64,000 bases of DNA from Blastochloris tepida (GCF_003966715.1 NZ_AP018907.1:3708001-3772000), one strand, 5' to 3'. Numbered from the stretch's first letter, positions 45,226 to 55,845 are shown. Program-made: numbers and translations. The notes: a model not told the origin generated them from the sequence alone.

Positions 45226-46332
45226 ATGGTCTGGTCTTTTGCGCTCGGCAGGATCGCCGGCACGGTCGTTCGGATCCATCTGACGTTCGTGCTGCTGCTC
45301 GCGGCTGTGGCCATAGCCGGCTATGTGGTCGGCGGCCTCGCCGAGGCGGCCGACGCGCTGGCCTTCGTCGTCCTGCTGTTCGCCTGCGTGCTGGCGCACG
45401 AGTTCGGCCACATCTTCGCCGCCCGCCGTTACGGCATCCGCACCCCGGACGTCACCATGCTGCCGATCGGCGGGCTGGCGATGCTGGAGCGCATGCCTGA
45501 GAAGTCGGGCGAGGAGCTGGCGGTGGCGCTGGCCGGGCCGGCGATCAATATCATCATCGCCGGCGTGCTGGTGTTGGTCATGATGGGGATGGACGATATC
45601 CACTCTGTCGACGAGATCCTGAGCCCCGGCGGCAGCCTGATCGGTCGGCTCACGCTGGCGAACCTCATCGTTGCCGGCTTCAATTTGATCCCGGCCTTCC
45701 CGATGGATGGCGGGCGGGTGCTGCGGGCGCTGCTTGCCACCCGCATGAGCTATCCCGGCGCCACCACGGCGGCGGCCTGGATCGGCCGGGTGGTGGCGGT
45801 GCCGCTCGCCATTTTCGGCGTGTTCCACAACCCGCTGCTGGTGGTGGTGGCGGTGTTCGTGCTGATCGCCGCCAAGGCGGAGTCCTACGACGTGACGCTA
45901 ACCCACGCGGCGCGCGGACTGCCGGTGGAAGCCACCATGATCACCAAGTTCGAAAGCCTCGAGGCCCACGCCACGCTCGGCCGGGCGGTCGACGAGCTTC
46001 TGCGCACCAGCCAGAAGGAGTTCCCGGTGGTCGACGGGGCCGGGCAGCTCAAGGGCTTCCTCACCCGCAAGGCCATGCTGGGGGCGCTGCGCCGCACCGG
46101 CGGCACCGCCCCGGTGACCAGCGTGATGACCCAGGTGCCCACCGTCCACCACCGCGCGCCGCTCGATTCCGTGCTCAAGCGGCTGCGCCAGCGGCACATT
46201 CCGGCGCTCGGCGTGGTCGATGACGACCAGCGCCTGATCGGCCTCATCACCCCGGACAATGTCCGCCGGCTGATGCAGGTGCGCTCGGCGTGGCCCAAGG
46301 AGCGCCGGGCCGGGTGGCTGCACGCGGCGTAG
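45226..46332 (+). CDS. Site-2 protease (M50B) with CBS domain pair, copy 2
   Basis: 368 aa tandem paralogue of the preceding protein with the same layout: HEFGH (58-62), PMDGGR with D161, and paired CBS domains from about 230. Catalytic blocks are near identical (FGHIFAARRYGIRTPDVT). The regions around 20-50 and 115-140 have diverged, as have parts of the CBS region, suggesting different partners or ligands after an older duplication. 190 bp separate the two genes, enough for a separate promoter. Ends about 290 bp before typA. Confidence 0.92.
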   Translation: MVWSFALGRIAGTVVRIHLTFVLLLAAVAIAGYVVGGLAEAADALAFVVLLFACVLAHEFGHIFAARRYGIRTPDVTMLPIGGLAMLERMPEKSGEELAVALAGPAINIIIAGVLVLVMMGMDDIHSVDEILSPGGSLIGRLTLANLIVAGFNLIPAFPMDGGRVLRALLATRMSYPGATTAAAWIGRVVAVPLAIFGVFHNPLLVVVAVFVLIAAKAESYDVTLTHAARGLPVEATMITKFESLEAHATLGRAVDELLRTSQKEFPVVDGAGQLKGFLTRKAMLGALRRTGGTAPVTSVMTQVPTVHHRAPLDSVLKRLRQRHIPALGVVDDDQRLIGLITPDNVRRLMQVRSAWPKERRAGWLHAA

Positions 46333-46623
46333 GGGCTGCGGGGGGCCGCTCGGTCACCGGCAGCTTGGGTACCTGCAGCTTGGGCATGGCGAGCTTGGAA
46401 ATAGCTGGCTTGGCGTGGAAAGCTTGGACACGGCCGCGCCCCGCGCGGTCGTGAGGGGCTGTTTCGGCACGCCGTCATTGAACCGTCGCCCGCGGTCGGC
46501 TAAGCCGGGCGGCGAAACTTCCACCTCGTCCGCCGCGACGCGCGCCCGTCGGCTCCGCCGACGCCGGTGCGGCCCGCCGCGTGTGCCGGGCGCCGCCATA
46601 AGCCCTTTGTCGAAAGACCTTTC

Positions 46624-48456
46624 ATGAGCCTGCGCAACATCGCCATCATCGCCCACGTCGACCATGGCAAGACCACCCTGGTCGACCGCCTGCTGCAGCA
46701 GTCCGGCGCCTTCCGCGAGAACCAGCGCGTCGCCGAGCGGGTGATGGACTCCAACGATCTCGAGCGCGAGCGCGGCATCACCATCCTCGCCAAGTGCACC
46801 TCGGTCGAGTGGCACGGCACCCGCATCAACATCGTCGATACCCCGGGCCACGCCGATTTCGGCGGCGAGGTCGAGCGCATCCTCAACATGGTGGATGGCG
46901 CCATCGTGCTGGTGGACGCCGCCGAAGGGCCGATGCCGCAGACCAAGTTCGTGGTCGGCAAGGCGCTGAAGCTCGGCCTCAAGCCGATCGTGCTGGTCAA
47001 CAAGGTCGACCGGCCGGACGCCCGCATCACCGAGGTGGTCAACGAGGTGTTCGACCTGTTCGCCGCGCTCGACGCCAATGACGAGCAGCTCGACTTCCCC
47101 ATCCTCTACGGCTCGGCCAAGGAGGGCTGGATCGCCGCCGCCCCCGAGGGTCCCAAGGACCAGGGCATGGCGCCGCTGTTCGACCTCGTTCTGAAGCACG
47201 TCGCCGCGCCGGAGGTCGACGAGGGGCCGTTCCGCCTGCTCGGCACCATCATCGAGGCCAATCCCTATCTCGGCCGCATCATCACCGGCCGGATTCGCTC
47301 CGGCACCATCAAGCCGAACCAGCCGGTGAAGGTGCTGTCGCGCGACGGCATGGTGGTCGAGCAGGGCCGCATCACCAAGATCCTCGCCTTCCGCGGCATC
47401 GAGCGCACCGCCATCGACGAGGCGGTGGCCGGCGACATCGTCGCCATTGCCGGCCTGACCAAGGGCACGGTGGCCGACACCTTCTGCGCGCCGGAGGTGG
47501 AGGAGCCGCTCAAGGCCCAGCCGATCGACCCGCCCACGGTGTCGATGACCTTCATGGTCAACAATTCGCCGCTCGCCGGCACCGAGGGCGACAAGGTGAC
47601 GAGCCGCGTCATCCGCGACCGGCTGTTCAAGGAGGCGGAAGGCAACGTGGCGCTGCGCGTCGCCGAATCGGCCGACAAGGATTCCTACGAGGTCTCCGGC
47701 CGCGGCGAGCTGATGCTGGCGATCCTGATCGAGACCATGCGCCGCGAGGGCTTCGAGCTCGCGGTGTCGCGGCCGCAGGTGGTGTTCCGCAAGGATGGCA
47801 GCGGCAGCGTGCTGGAGCCGGTCGAGGAAGTGGTGATCGACGTCGACGAGGAGCACGCCGGCGTGGTGGTGGAGAAGCTGTCGGCCCGCAAGGCCGAGAT
47901 GATCGAGATGCGCCCGTCCGGCGGCGGCCGGCTGCGCCTCGTGTTCCACGCCCCCACCCGCGGGCTGATCGGCTATCAGGGCGAGCTGCTGACCGATACC
48001 CGCGGCACCGCCATCATGAACCGGCTGTTCCATTCCTACGCCGCGTTCAAGGGCGAGATGGTCGGCCGGCGCAACGGCGTTCTCATCGCCAATGAGCCGG
48101 GCGAGGCGGTGGCCTATGCGCTGTGGAACCTGGAGGATCGCGGCCCGATGATGATCGAGCCGGGCTGGAAGGTGTACGAGGGCATGATCGTCGGCGAGCA
48201 CACCCGCGACAACGACCTCGAAGTGAACGTCATCAAGGGCAAGAAGCTCACCAACATCCGCACCACCTCCAAGGACGAGGCGGTGCGGCTGACGCCGCCG
48301 ATCCGCATGACGCTGGAAAAGGCGCTGGCCTATATCGACGAGGATGAGCTGGTCGAGGTGACGCCGAAATCGATCCGGCTGCGCAAGCGCATCCTCGATC
48401 CCAACGACCGCAAGAAGGACCAGCGCGCCCGCAAGGATGCCGGCCCGATGGTGTGA
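46624..48456 (+). CDS. typA: Ribosome-binding GTPase TypA/BipA
   Basis: 610 aa translational GTPase with EF-G-like architecture. G1 [10 protein letters not shown] (10-19), G3 DTPGHADF, G4 NKVDRPDA, domain II, then the BipA-specific C-terminal domain ([35 protein letters not shown]). It helps 50S assembly and stress or cold adaptation. Start ATG 46624 ([17 protein letters not shown]) is canonical. Its TGA forms the left boundary of repeat B copy 2. Confidence 0.97.
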   Translation: MSLRNIAIIAHVDHGKTTLVDRLLQQSGAFRENQRVAERVMDSNDLERERGITILAKCTSVEWHGTRINIVDTPGHADFGGEVERILNMVDGAIVLVDAAEGPMPQTKFVVGKALKLGLKPIVLVNKVDRPDARITEVVNEVFDLFAALDANDEQLDFPILYGSAKEGWIAAAPEGPKDQGMAPLFDLVLKHVAAPEVDEGPFRLLGTIIEANPYLGRIITGRIRSGTIKPNQPVKVLSRDGMVVEQGRITKILAFRGIERTAIDEAVAGDIVAIAGLTKGTVADTFCAPEVEEPLKAQPIDPPTVSMTFMVNNSPLAGTEGDKVTSRVIRDRLFKEAEGNVALRVAESADKDSYEVSGRGELMLAILIETMRREGFELAVSRPQVVFRKDGSGSVLEPVEEVVIDVDEEHAGVVVEKLSARKAEMIEMRPSGGGRLRLVFHAPTRGLIGYQGELLTDTRGTAIMNRLFHSYAAFKGEMVGRRNGVLIANEPGEAVAYALWNLEDRGPMMIEPGWKVYEGMIVGEHTRDNDLEVNVIKGKKLTNIRTTSKDEAVRLTPPIRMTLEKALAYIDEDELVEVTPKSIRLRKRILDPNDRKKDQRARKDAGPMV

Positions 48457-48576
48457 GGCGGTTTCCGGCTCATCAAGCCTTCGAGCCGTATTCCGATCGC
48501 CGAAAATCCCGTTATCGAAAGCGGGTTTTCGGCGAACGTGTCTCCGGGATCGCGGCGGGATGGTTCCGAAGCCGGA
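48457..48576 (+). repeat. MITE-like repeat B, copy 2, between two stop codons
   Basis: Fills the whole 120-bp gap between convergent typA and ecm. Left end TGA-GG-CGGTTTCCGG begins in the typA stop. The right end, read on the minus strand, starts with the ecm stop (TAATCCGGCTTCGGAACC). The interior has CCGAAAATCCCGTTATCG and GGGTTTTCGGCGA as a dyad. Confidence 0.8.
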
Positions 48577-50556
48577 TTATGCCGCCCGCTGCGTGCCCGA
48601 GCCGACGATCTTCACGATGTCGGCCATGATGCGGTTCAGCTCATAGTCCTTGGGGGTATAGACCGCGGCGACGCCGGAGGCCTTGAGCAGCGCCTCGTCC
48701 TCGGGCGGGATGATGCCGCCGACGATCACCGGCACGTCGTCGAGCCCCTCCTTGCGCATGCGCTCCATCACGTCGCGCACCAGCGGCACGTGGCTGCCGG
48801 ACAGGATCGACAGGCCGACGACGTGGACGCCCTCCTCCAGCGCGGCGTTGACGATCTCGGCCGGGGTGAGGCGGATGCCCTCATAGACCACCTCCATGCC
48901 GGCATCGCGGGCGCGCACCGCGATCTGCTCGGCGCCGTTGGAGTGGCCGTCGAGTCCCGGCTTGCCGACCAGGAATTTCAGCCGGCGGCCGAGCGTCTTC
49001 GACACGGTCTCGACATCGCGCCGCACCTCGTCGAGGCCGGTGACGTCGGCGCGGGCGGCGCGGCCCACTCCGGTGGGCGCGCGGTATTCGCCGAACACCT
49101 CGCGCAGCGTGCCGCCCCATTCGCCGGTGGTGACGCCGGCCTTGGCGCAGGCGATCGACGGCTCCATGATGTTGCGGCCTTCCGCCGCAGCCGCGCGCAG
49201 ATTGGCGAGCGCGGTCTCGACCGCGCGGGCGTCGCGGCCGGCGCGCCATGCCCGCAGGCGCTCGACCTGCTCGGCCTCGACATGCGGCGGCACGGTGAGG
49301 ATCGCGCCCTCGCCGGTGGTGAGCGGGGAGGGCTCGGTGCCGGTGAAGCGGTTGACGCCGACCACGATCTGCTCGCCGCGCTCGATCGCCTCCAGCCGCC
49401 GCGTGTTGGCCTCCACCAGCTGCTGCTTCATGTAGCTGGTGTCGACCGCGGCGATGGCGCCGCCCATGGCGTCGATCCGGGCGATCTCCTCGCGCGCCTC
49501 GGCCTTCAGCGCCTCGACCTTCGCCGCGATCTCGGTCGAGCCGTCGAAGATGTCGCCGAACTCCAGCAGATCCGTCTCATAGGCCAGGATCTGCTGCATG
49601 CGCAGCGACCATTGCTGGTCCCAGGGCCTAGGCAGGCCCAGCGCCTCGTTCCAGGCGGGAAGCTGCACGGCGCGGGCGCGGGCGCGCTTCGACAGCGTCA
49701 CCGCCAGCGTTTCGAGCAGGATGCGGTAGACGTTGTTCTCCGGCTGCTGCTCGGTGAGACCCAGCGAATTGACCTGCACGCCGTAGCGGAACAGCCGGTG
49801 CTTGGGATTGGCGACGCGGTAGCGCTCGCTTGTGATCTCGTCCCACAATTCGCCGAACGCCCGCATCTTGCAGATCTCGGTGACGAACCGCATGCCGGCA
49901 TTGACGAAGAACGAGATGCGGCCGACCACCTCCTCGAACCCGGCATGGTCGACCTCGCCCGAGGCCAGCACGGTGTCGAGGATGGCGATGGCGTTTGAGA
50001 GCGCGAACGCCAGCTCCTGCACCGGTGTCGCGCCCGCCTCCTGCAGGTGGTAGCTGCAGACGTTCATCGGGTTCCACTTCGGCATCTCGCGCGTGGTGAA
50101 CAGGATGACGTCCTTGGTCAGCCGCATCGAGGGCGCCGGCGGGAACACGTGGGTGCCGCGCGACAGATATTCCTTGATGATGTCGTTCTGGGTGGTGCCG
50201 GCGAGCGCGGCGCGGTTCGCGCCCTGCTCCTCGGCCACCGCGATGTAGAGCGCCAGGAGCCAGGGGGCGCAGGCATTGATGGTCATCGAGGTGTTCATCT
50301 CGACCAGTGGGATGCCCTCGAACAGCATGCGCATGTCGCCGAGATGGGCGACCGGCACGCCGACCTTGCCGACCTCGCCCTTGGCGAGCACGTGGTCGGA
50401 GTCGTAGCCGGTCTGGGTCGGCAGGTCGAAGGCCACCGACAGGCCGGTCTGGCCCTTGTCGAGATTGCTGCGGTAGAGCTTGTTCGATTCGCGGGCCGTG
50501 GAATGGCCGGCATAGGTGCGGAAGATCCAGGGCTTGTCGCGATTGGGGCGGGTCAT
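48577..50556 (-). CDS. ecm: Ethylmalonyl-CoA mutase (MeaA)
   Basis: 659 aa B12-dependent mutase that converts (2R)-ethylmalonyl-CoA to methylsuccinyl-CoA in the ethylmalonyl-CoA pathway. The N-terminal TIM-barrel substrate domain starts RTYAGHSTARESNKLYR and includes VAFDLPTQTGYDSDH. The C-terminal cobalamin domain has DGHSNGAEQ with H538 as the cobalt ligand, then GLSILSGSH and VIVGGIIPPEDE. The wording of these motifs and single-chain length match MeaA rather than methylmalonyl-CoA mutase, which is longer. No cobalamin riboswitch is visible upstream. Divergent, across a small gene, from ccr. Confidence 0.93.
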   Translation of the reverse strand: MTRPNRDKPWIFRTYAGHSTARESNKLYRSNLDKGQTGLSVAFDLPTQTGYDSDHVLAKGEVGKVGVPVAHLGDMRMLFEGIPLVEMNTSMTINACAPWLLALYIAVAEEQGANRAALAGTTQNDIIKEYLSRGTHVFPPAPSMRLTKDVILFTTREMPKWNPMNVCSYHLQEAGATPVQELAFALSNAIAILDTVLASGEVDHAGFEEVVGRISFFVNAGMRFVTEICKMRAFGELWDEITSERYRVANPKHRLFRYGVQVNSLGLTEQQPENNVYRILLETLAVTLSKRARARAVQLPAWNEALGLPRPWDQQWSLRMQQILAYETDLLEFGDIFDGSTEIAAKVEALKAEAREEIARIDAMGGAIAAVDTSYMKQQLVEANTRRLEAIERGEQIVVGVNRFTGTEPSPLTTGEGAILTVPPHVEAEQVERLRAWRAGRDARAVETALANLRAAAAEGRNIMEPSIACAKAGVTTGEWGGTLREVFGEYRAPTGVGRAARADVTGLDEVRRDVETVSKTLGRRLKFLVGKPGLDGHSNGAEQIAVRARDAGMEVVYEGIRLTPAEIVNAALEEGVHVVGLSILSGSHVPLVRDVMERMRKEGLDDVPVIVGGIIPPEDEALLKASGVAAVYTPKDYELNRIMADIVKIVGSGTQRAA

Positions 50557-50661
50557 GCAACGGGCTCCGGCACGGCAGCGGAACGGAACGCCGGGATCGG
50601 CGTGGCGATTGTCCTACCCGGTCCGCTCGCGCGCAACCATGCCGCCTTTGGTCGGAGGAAG

Positions 50662-50919
50662 CTACCTTCGGACCAGCCGCAGCAAAAGGAGCAGCACGAT
50701 GGCGCCGATCGTCGCCCGGATGATGGCGCCGACGATGCCGACGCCGAACAGAAGGCCGGCAGCGCCGAGAAGCCAGTTGCCGAGCGCCGCGCCGACGATG
50801 CCGACCGCAATGTTGCCGGCGAGGCCGAAGCCGTAGCCGGTGACGATGACGCCGGCGAGCCAGCCGGCGATGCCGCCGACCACGAGCAGGATGATGATGG
50901 CGGCGATCGAGAAGTCCAT
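50662..50919 (-). CDS. GlsB/YeaQ/YmgE family membrane protein
   Basis: 85 aa, very hydrophobic with three membrane segments (about 3-22, 28-50, 56-82), Gly-rich: IIILLVVGGIAGWLAGVIVT then NIAVGIVGAALGNWLL. This is the transglycosylase-associated/GlsB family, often induced by stress, of unknown mechanism. ATG 50919 has GGGAGAG upstream; an ATG 6 codons earlier is weaker. It sits 105 bp upstream of ecm on the same strand and may share its promoter. Confidence 0.85.
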   Translation of the reverse strand: MDFSIAAIIILLVVGGIAGWLAGVIVTGYGFGLAGNIAVGIVGAALGNWLLGAAGLLFGVGIVGAIIRATIGAIVLLLLLRLVRR

Positions 50920-51216
50920 GCGTCTCTCCCGGGTCATGCGAAGGGTACGGCGACCCAACGCCGCAGCCACCCAATCGGTTGCAAAGCCGACCAAGGTCGA
51001 AGGCGGACGCTCTCGCGCCGCTGTCGGCGATTGGATATGTTGCGCCGCCAAACGGCCACCCATGACGGCCGCTTCTCATACGGTTTCCGGCCGATCAGGC
51101 CGGATAACCGTATGCCGTGCGCCGAAAATCCCGTTATCGAACAAGGGGTTTTCGGCGAGGCTGTTTCCGGTATCCCGAAGGGATCAATCGGAAACCGTAT
51201 CACAAGGGAGACCGCG
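50920..51216. other. Divergent promoter region glsB-like/ccr
   Basis: 297 bp between the divergent starts. The right half is repeat B copy 3 (51077-51201). The left half (50938-51070) shows no clear hexamers. Promoters for both the ecm side and ccr must lie here. Confidence 0.5.
51077..51201 (+). repeat. MITE-like repeat B, copy 3 (best terminal repeats)
   Basis: Perfect 12-bp terminal inverted repeats ATACGGTTTCCG (51078-51089) and CGGAAACCGTAT (51189-51200). Inside, CCGAAAATCCC and GGGGTTTTCGG form a central dyad. It ends 4 bp before the ccr ribosome-binding site (AAGGGAG), so the ccr mRNA leader must include it or its promoter must be inside it. Confidence 0.85.
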
Positions 51217-52488
51217 ATGGCCGCTCCGGTTCCAGCCGAGGCCTCTGCCGCCAAGGATCTGTATGCGATCGGCGAAATCCCGCCGCTCGGACACGTGCCC
51301 GCCAACATGCACGCCTGGGTGATCCGCAAGGAGCGCCACGGCCCGCCCGAGCAGTCGTTCCAGCTCGAAGTGGTGCCGACTTGGCCGATCGGCGACGACG
51401 AGGTGCTGATCCTGGTGATGGCCGGCGGCGTCAACTACAACGGCATCTGGGCCGGGCTCGGCCAGCCGATCTCGGTGCTCGACGTCCACAAGCAGCCCTA
51501 TCACATCGCCGGCTCCGACGCCTCGGGCATCGTGTGGAAGGTCGGCGCCAAGGTGCACCGCTGGAAGGTCGGCGACGAGGTCATTGTCCACTGCAACCAG
51601 GATGACGGCGACGACGAGGAGTGCAATGGCGGCGACCCGATGTTCTCCGCCTCCCAGCGCATCTGGGGCTACGAGACCTGCGACGGCTCGTTCGCCCAGT
51701 TCTGCCGGGTGCAGTCGCGCCAGCTTTTGAAGAAGCCGGCCCACCTCTCCTGGGAGGAAGCGGCCTGCTACACGCTGACGCTGGCCACCGCCTACCGCAT
51801 GCTGTTCGGCCACCCGCCGCACACGCTGAAGCCCGGCGACAATGTGCTGGTGTGGGGCGCCTCCGGGGGCCTCGGCGTGTTCGGCGTGCAGATCTGCGCG
51901 GCCTCGGGCGCCAACGCCATCGGCATCATCTCCGACGAGACCAAGCGCCAGTACGTGCTCGACCTCGGCGCCAAGGGGGTGATCAACCGCAAGGACTTCA
52001 ACTGCTGGGGCCAGATGCCCAAGGTCAACACGCCCGAATACGACGCCTGGCTCAAGGAGGCGCGCAAGTTCGGCAAGGCGATCTGGGACATCACCGGCAA
52101 GAAGGACGTCGACATCGTCTTCGAGCATCCGGGCGAGGCGACGTTCCCGGTGTCCTGCCTCGTGGTCAAGCGCGGCGGCATGGTGGTGTTCTGCGCCGGC
52201 ACCTCGGGCTTCAACATCACCTTCGACGCCCGCTATGTGTGGATGCGCCAGAAGCGGGTGCAGGGCTCGCACTTCGCCCATCTGAAGCAGGCCTCGGCCG
52301 CCAACCAGTTCGTGCTCGACCGTCACGTCGATCCGTGCATGAGCGAGGTGTTCGGCTGGAACCAGATCCCGCTCGCCCACACCAAGATGTGGAAGAACGA
52401 GCACGCGCCGGGCAACATGGCGGTGCTGGTCAATGCGCCGACCACCGGCCTCAAGACGCTTGAGGACGTGGTGGCGGCGGAAGGGTGA
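51217..52488 (+). CDS. ccr: Crotonyl-CoA carboxylase/reductase
   Basis: 423 aa NADPH-dependent reductive carboxylase making (2S)-ethylmalonyl-CoA from crotonyl-CoA and CO2, the committed step of the ethylmalonyl-CoA pathway. MDR fold with N-terminal GGVNYNGIWAGLGQP (N75), WGYETCDGSFAQF (E153), nucleotide motif GASGGLGVFG and GSHFAH (H352). N75, E153 and H352 sit where the CO2-pocket residues of the family are known; this match is mine. Long insertions and the CNQDDGDDEECNGGDP segment are typical of Ccr, not of plain acyl-CoA reductases. ATG 51217 with AAGGGAG upstream. Confidence 0.96.
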   Translation: MAAPVPAEASAAKDLYAIGEIPPLGHVPANMHAWVIRKERHGPPEQSFQLEVVPTWPIGDDEVLILVMAGGVNYNGIWAGLGQPISVLDVHKQPYHIAGSDASGIVWKVGAKVHRWKVGDEVIVHCNQDDGDDEECNGGDPMFSASQRIWGYETCDGSFAQFCRVQSRQLLKKPAHLSWEEAACYTLTLATAYRMLFGHPPHTLKPGDNVLVWGASGGLGVFGVQICAASGANAIGIISDETKRQYVLDLGAKGVINRKDFNCWGQMPKVNTPEYDAWLKEARKFGKAIWDITGKKDVDIVFEHPGEATFPVSCLVVKRGGMVVFCAGTSGFNITFDARYVWMRQKRVQGSHFAHLKQASAANQFVLDRHVDPCMSEVFGWNQIPLAHTKMWKNEHAPGNMAVLVNAPTTGLKTLEDVVAAEG

Positions 52489-52527
52489 CGCGGTTTCCGG
52501 ACGATCCCTCGAAGGATCGGATCCCTT

Positions 52528-52628
52528 GGAGCGTTATCCGATCTGACTGCATCAGATCGGACGCTCCAAGCTCTTGAGCCGTCGCATCTTCTTCCGCAAA
52601 CCCGGTATCCGCTTTTGCGGAAGATGCT
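52528..52628 (-). repeat. Palindromic repeat A, copy 5 (two modules)
   Basis: Module 2: GGAGCG...TCCGATCTGA-CTGCA-TCAGATCGGA-CGCTCC (52528-52567, 10-bp perfect inner arms). Module 1: GCATCTTC...CGCAAA..CGCTTTTGCG..GAAGATGC (52584-52627). Follows ccr, which ends with the stop-anchored CGGTTTCCGG motif. Confidence 0.8.
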
Positions 52629-52743
52629 CCAGGGAGCGAAGGACACGGTCTCGAAGCGCACGGTCTCGCCGAGGACCCTTGCGGATGGCGGGTTTTCGGC
52701 GATCCGGCGCGGCAGCTCTGAGGCTCGTTCGGCCGGACGCCTC

Positions 52744-53070
52744 TCACGCCGCCGTCAGAACCCGGCTGCGCACGGGCGGGGTGGCGGAGCTGGCGCGATA
52801 GGCGGCGGTGGCGACGTCGGGCGCCGCGCGGCGCTTCTCGCGGGTCCACTCGAACCCTTCGCGGTGGGCGATGAGCTGGGCGATCAGCCCGGCCTCGGCG
52901 AGGCGGCGGATCTGCGGCGTCAGCGGCGTCGGATCGGCGGGCTCGACCGGCACCAGCGCGCCATAGACCACGGCGGCCGGTTCCTCATCCAGCCGGAACG
53001 CATCGTCCGCCGCAGGGTCGGCGGCCTTGTGATGGGCGGGCTTGTGGCTGGCGGGTCTGGCGGTCGTCAT
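52744..53070 (-). CDS. Hypothetical protein
   Basis: 108 aa, no recognised family. The first 25 residues are His/Ala/Lys-rich (HKPAHHKAADPAADD), then an LTPQIRRLAEAGLIAQLIAHREGFEWTREKRRAAPDVA helical part and a basic Ala-rich end. Codon use resembles the neighbours. It lies alone between ccr and phaR, with repeats on one side and a 600-bp gap on the other. It may be a real lineage-specific gene; a chance GC-rich frame is not excluded. Confidence 0.55.
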   Translation of the reverse strand: MTTARPASHKPAHHKAADPAADDAFRLDEEPAAVVYGALVPVEPADPTPLTPQIRRLAEAGLIAQLIAHREGFEWTREKRRAAPDVATAAYRASSATPPVRSRVLTAA

Positions 53071-53684
53071 GGCGCGGCTCCTGTGCCAATTCGGGACGCC
53101 CGAACGGGTTCCCGCCCTCCGCAGTTCAAGCCGTGGGCCAAACGGCCTGGTTGATCGGCTGAGGCCCACAACCGGGCCGGCGCGCCGGCCGCTCGCGGCG
53201 CCTGCGCGCCACCGGCAACCCCTTGCGGCACGCGGAAAACTTGCGACGCACGGCAAGTTCGCGGGCGGGCGACGCCGGCTCGCGCCATCGGCCCCGCGGC
53301 CGACGGCACATCCGTCATCCGTCTCCATGCCCCCGGCCGAGGCTTCGCCGCGCGCATCGTTCCGCAGACTCCGTCCCAATTCGGCACCCGCGCCGCCCGG
53401 GCAGGGACGATTCGGGCGCGGGCTAAAATTCAACTCAAAATGTAGAATACACCCGCAAGAATAGCAACCGCCTTCGCTTTCGCGCGGCGTGCGAGGCGCT
53501 CGGACCCATCGCCGGTCCGGTCGCGGACAAAGCCGGCGGACATGGCGGCGTCCTGAAACGCCAACGCCGGCCCAGGGGCCGGCGTTCCGTTGCGCGCGAG
53601 GTCTCGGGATCGTGGGCTTGCGGACCCTTCAGGCCGGAACCCGTCGCGTGGCTTCCGGCGGATCCTTTCGGTCCGGAATCCGTC
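53071..53684. other. Intergenic upstream of phaR 3' end
   Basis: 614 bp. The part 53420-53470 is AT-richer than the rest. A 10-bp dyad AACGCCGGCC / GGCCGGCGTT (53563-53586) may act as a terminator for phaR. Short frames in the first half look like shadows. Confidence 0.5.
53563..53586 (-). terminator. Hairpin downstream of phaR
   Basis: AACGCCGGCC-CAGG-GGCCGGCGTT, 10-bp perfect stem about 100 bp past the phaR stop. No T-run, so termination is uncertain. Confidence 0.45.
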
Positions 53685-54254
53685 TCAGCCTTCCTTGTCG
53701 GAGAGCTTGTCGAGGCGTTTCTGCATGTCCGAGATCTGGCGCTTGAGGTCGCCGATCTCGTCGGTCAGCTCGGCCTTGGGGGTCTCGCTGGGCTCGCGCT
53801 TGGCGAAGGGCAGGAACATGGTGAAGGTGCGCTCGAACATCTCCATGTTGCGCCGCGCCTGCTCCTCGAGCAGGCCGCCGAACGGCCCGTGGCCGAAGCT
53901 CGACGTCATCATCTCGCGGAACTTCTCCTGCTCCTTCGACAGATTGTCGAGCGACATGTCGAGATAGCGCGGCACCAGCATCTGCATGCTGTCGCCGTAG
54001 AAGCGGATCAATTGCCGCAGGAAGGTCACCGGCAGGAGGTTCTGGCCTTCCTTGTTCTCCTGCTCGAAGATGATCTGCGCCAGCACCGAGCGGGTGATGT
54101 CCTCGCCGGTCTTGGCATCATAGACGACGAAGTCCTCACCGTTCTTGACCATGACGGCAAGGTCTTCGAGCGTGACATAGGTACTGGTGCCCGTGTTGTA
54201 GAGCCGCCGGTTTGCGTACTTCTTGATGGTGACCGGATCGTGCGTCTTGGCCAT
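53685..54254 (-). CDS. phaR: Polyhydroxyalkanoate synthesis repressor PhaR
   Basis: 189 aa. The N-terminal PHB/PHA accumulation DNA-binding domain (about 8-67) reads TIKKYANRRLYNTGTSTYVTLEDLAVMVKNGEDFVVYDAKTGEDITR, followed by two accessory repeats (QIIFEQENKEGQNLLPVTFLRQLIRFYGDSMQ). The C-terminal 30 residues are a predicted coiled coil (ELTDEIGDLKRQISDMQKRLDKL). PhaR binds PHB granules and, when free, represses phasin and pha genes. It is divergent from phaA, 371 bp apart, consistent with control of that operon. The stop is followed after two bases by CGGATTCCGG. Confidence 0.96.
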   Translation of the reverse strand: MAKTHDPVTIKKYANRRLYNTGTSTYVTLEDLAVMVKNGEDFVVYDAKTGEDITRSVLAQIIFEQENKEGQNLLPVTFLRQLIRFYGDSMQMLVPRYLDMSLDNLSKEQEKFREMMTSSFGHGPFGGLLEEQARRNMEMFERTFTMFLPFAKREPSETPKAELTDEIGDLKRQISDMQKRLDKLSDKEG

Positions 54255-55804
<1,550 letters not shown>

Positions 55805-55817
55805 TCCTTCGTCGACT

Positions 55818-55845
55818 GCGACGGGACGCCACAGCGTCCCGTCGC
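55818..55845 (+). other. Intercistronic hairpin phaA-phaB
   Basis: GCGACGGGACG and CGTCCCGTCGC, an 11-bp perfect stem with a 6-nt CCACAG loop, 14 bp after phaA. No T-run, so partial termination or mRNA stabilisation is more likely than full termination. Confidence 0.6.

Noticed and set aside
46354..48201. 615-codon minus-strand frame opposite typA
   Set aside because: typA is unambiguous on the plus strand; the mirror product has no recognisable fold.
50557..51216. Cobalamin riboswitch upstream of ecm or ccr
   Set aside because: The B12 enzyme made this worth checking, but no B12-box-like sequence or extended leader structure beyond repeat B was visible.
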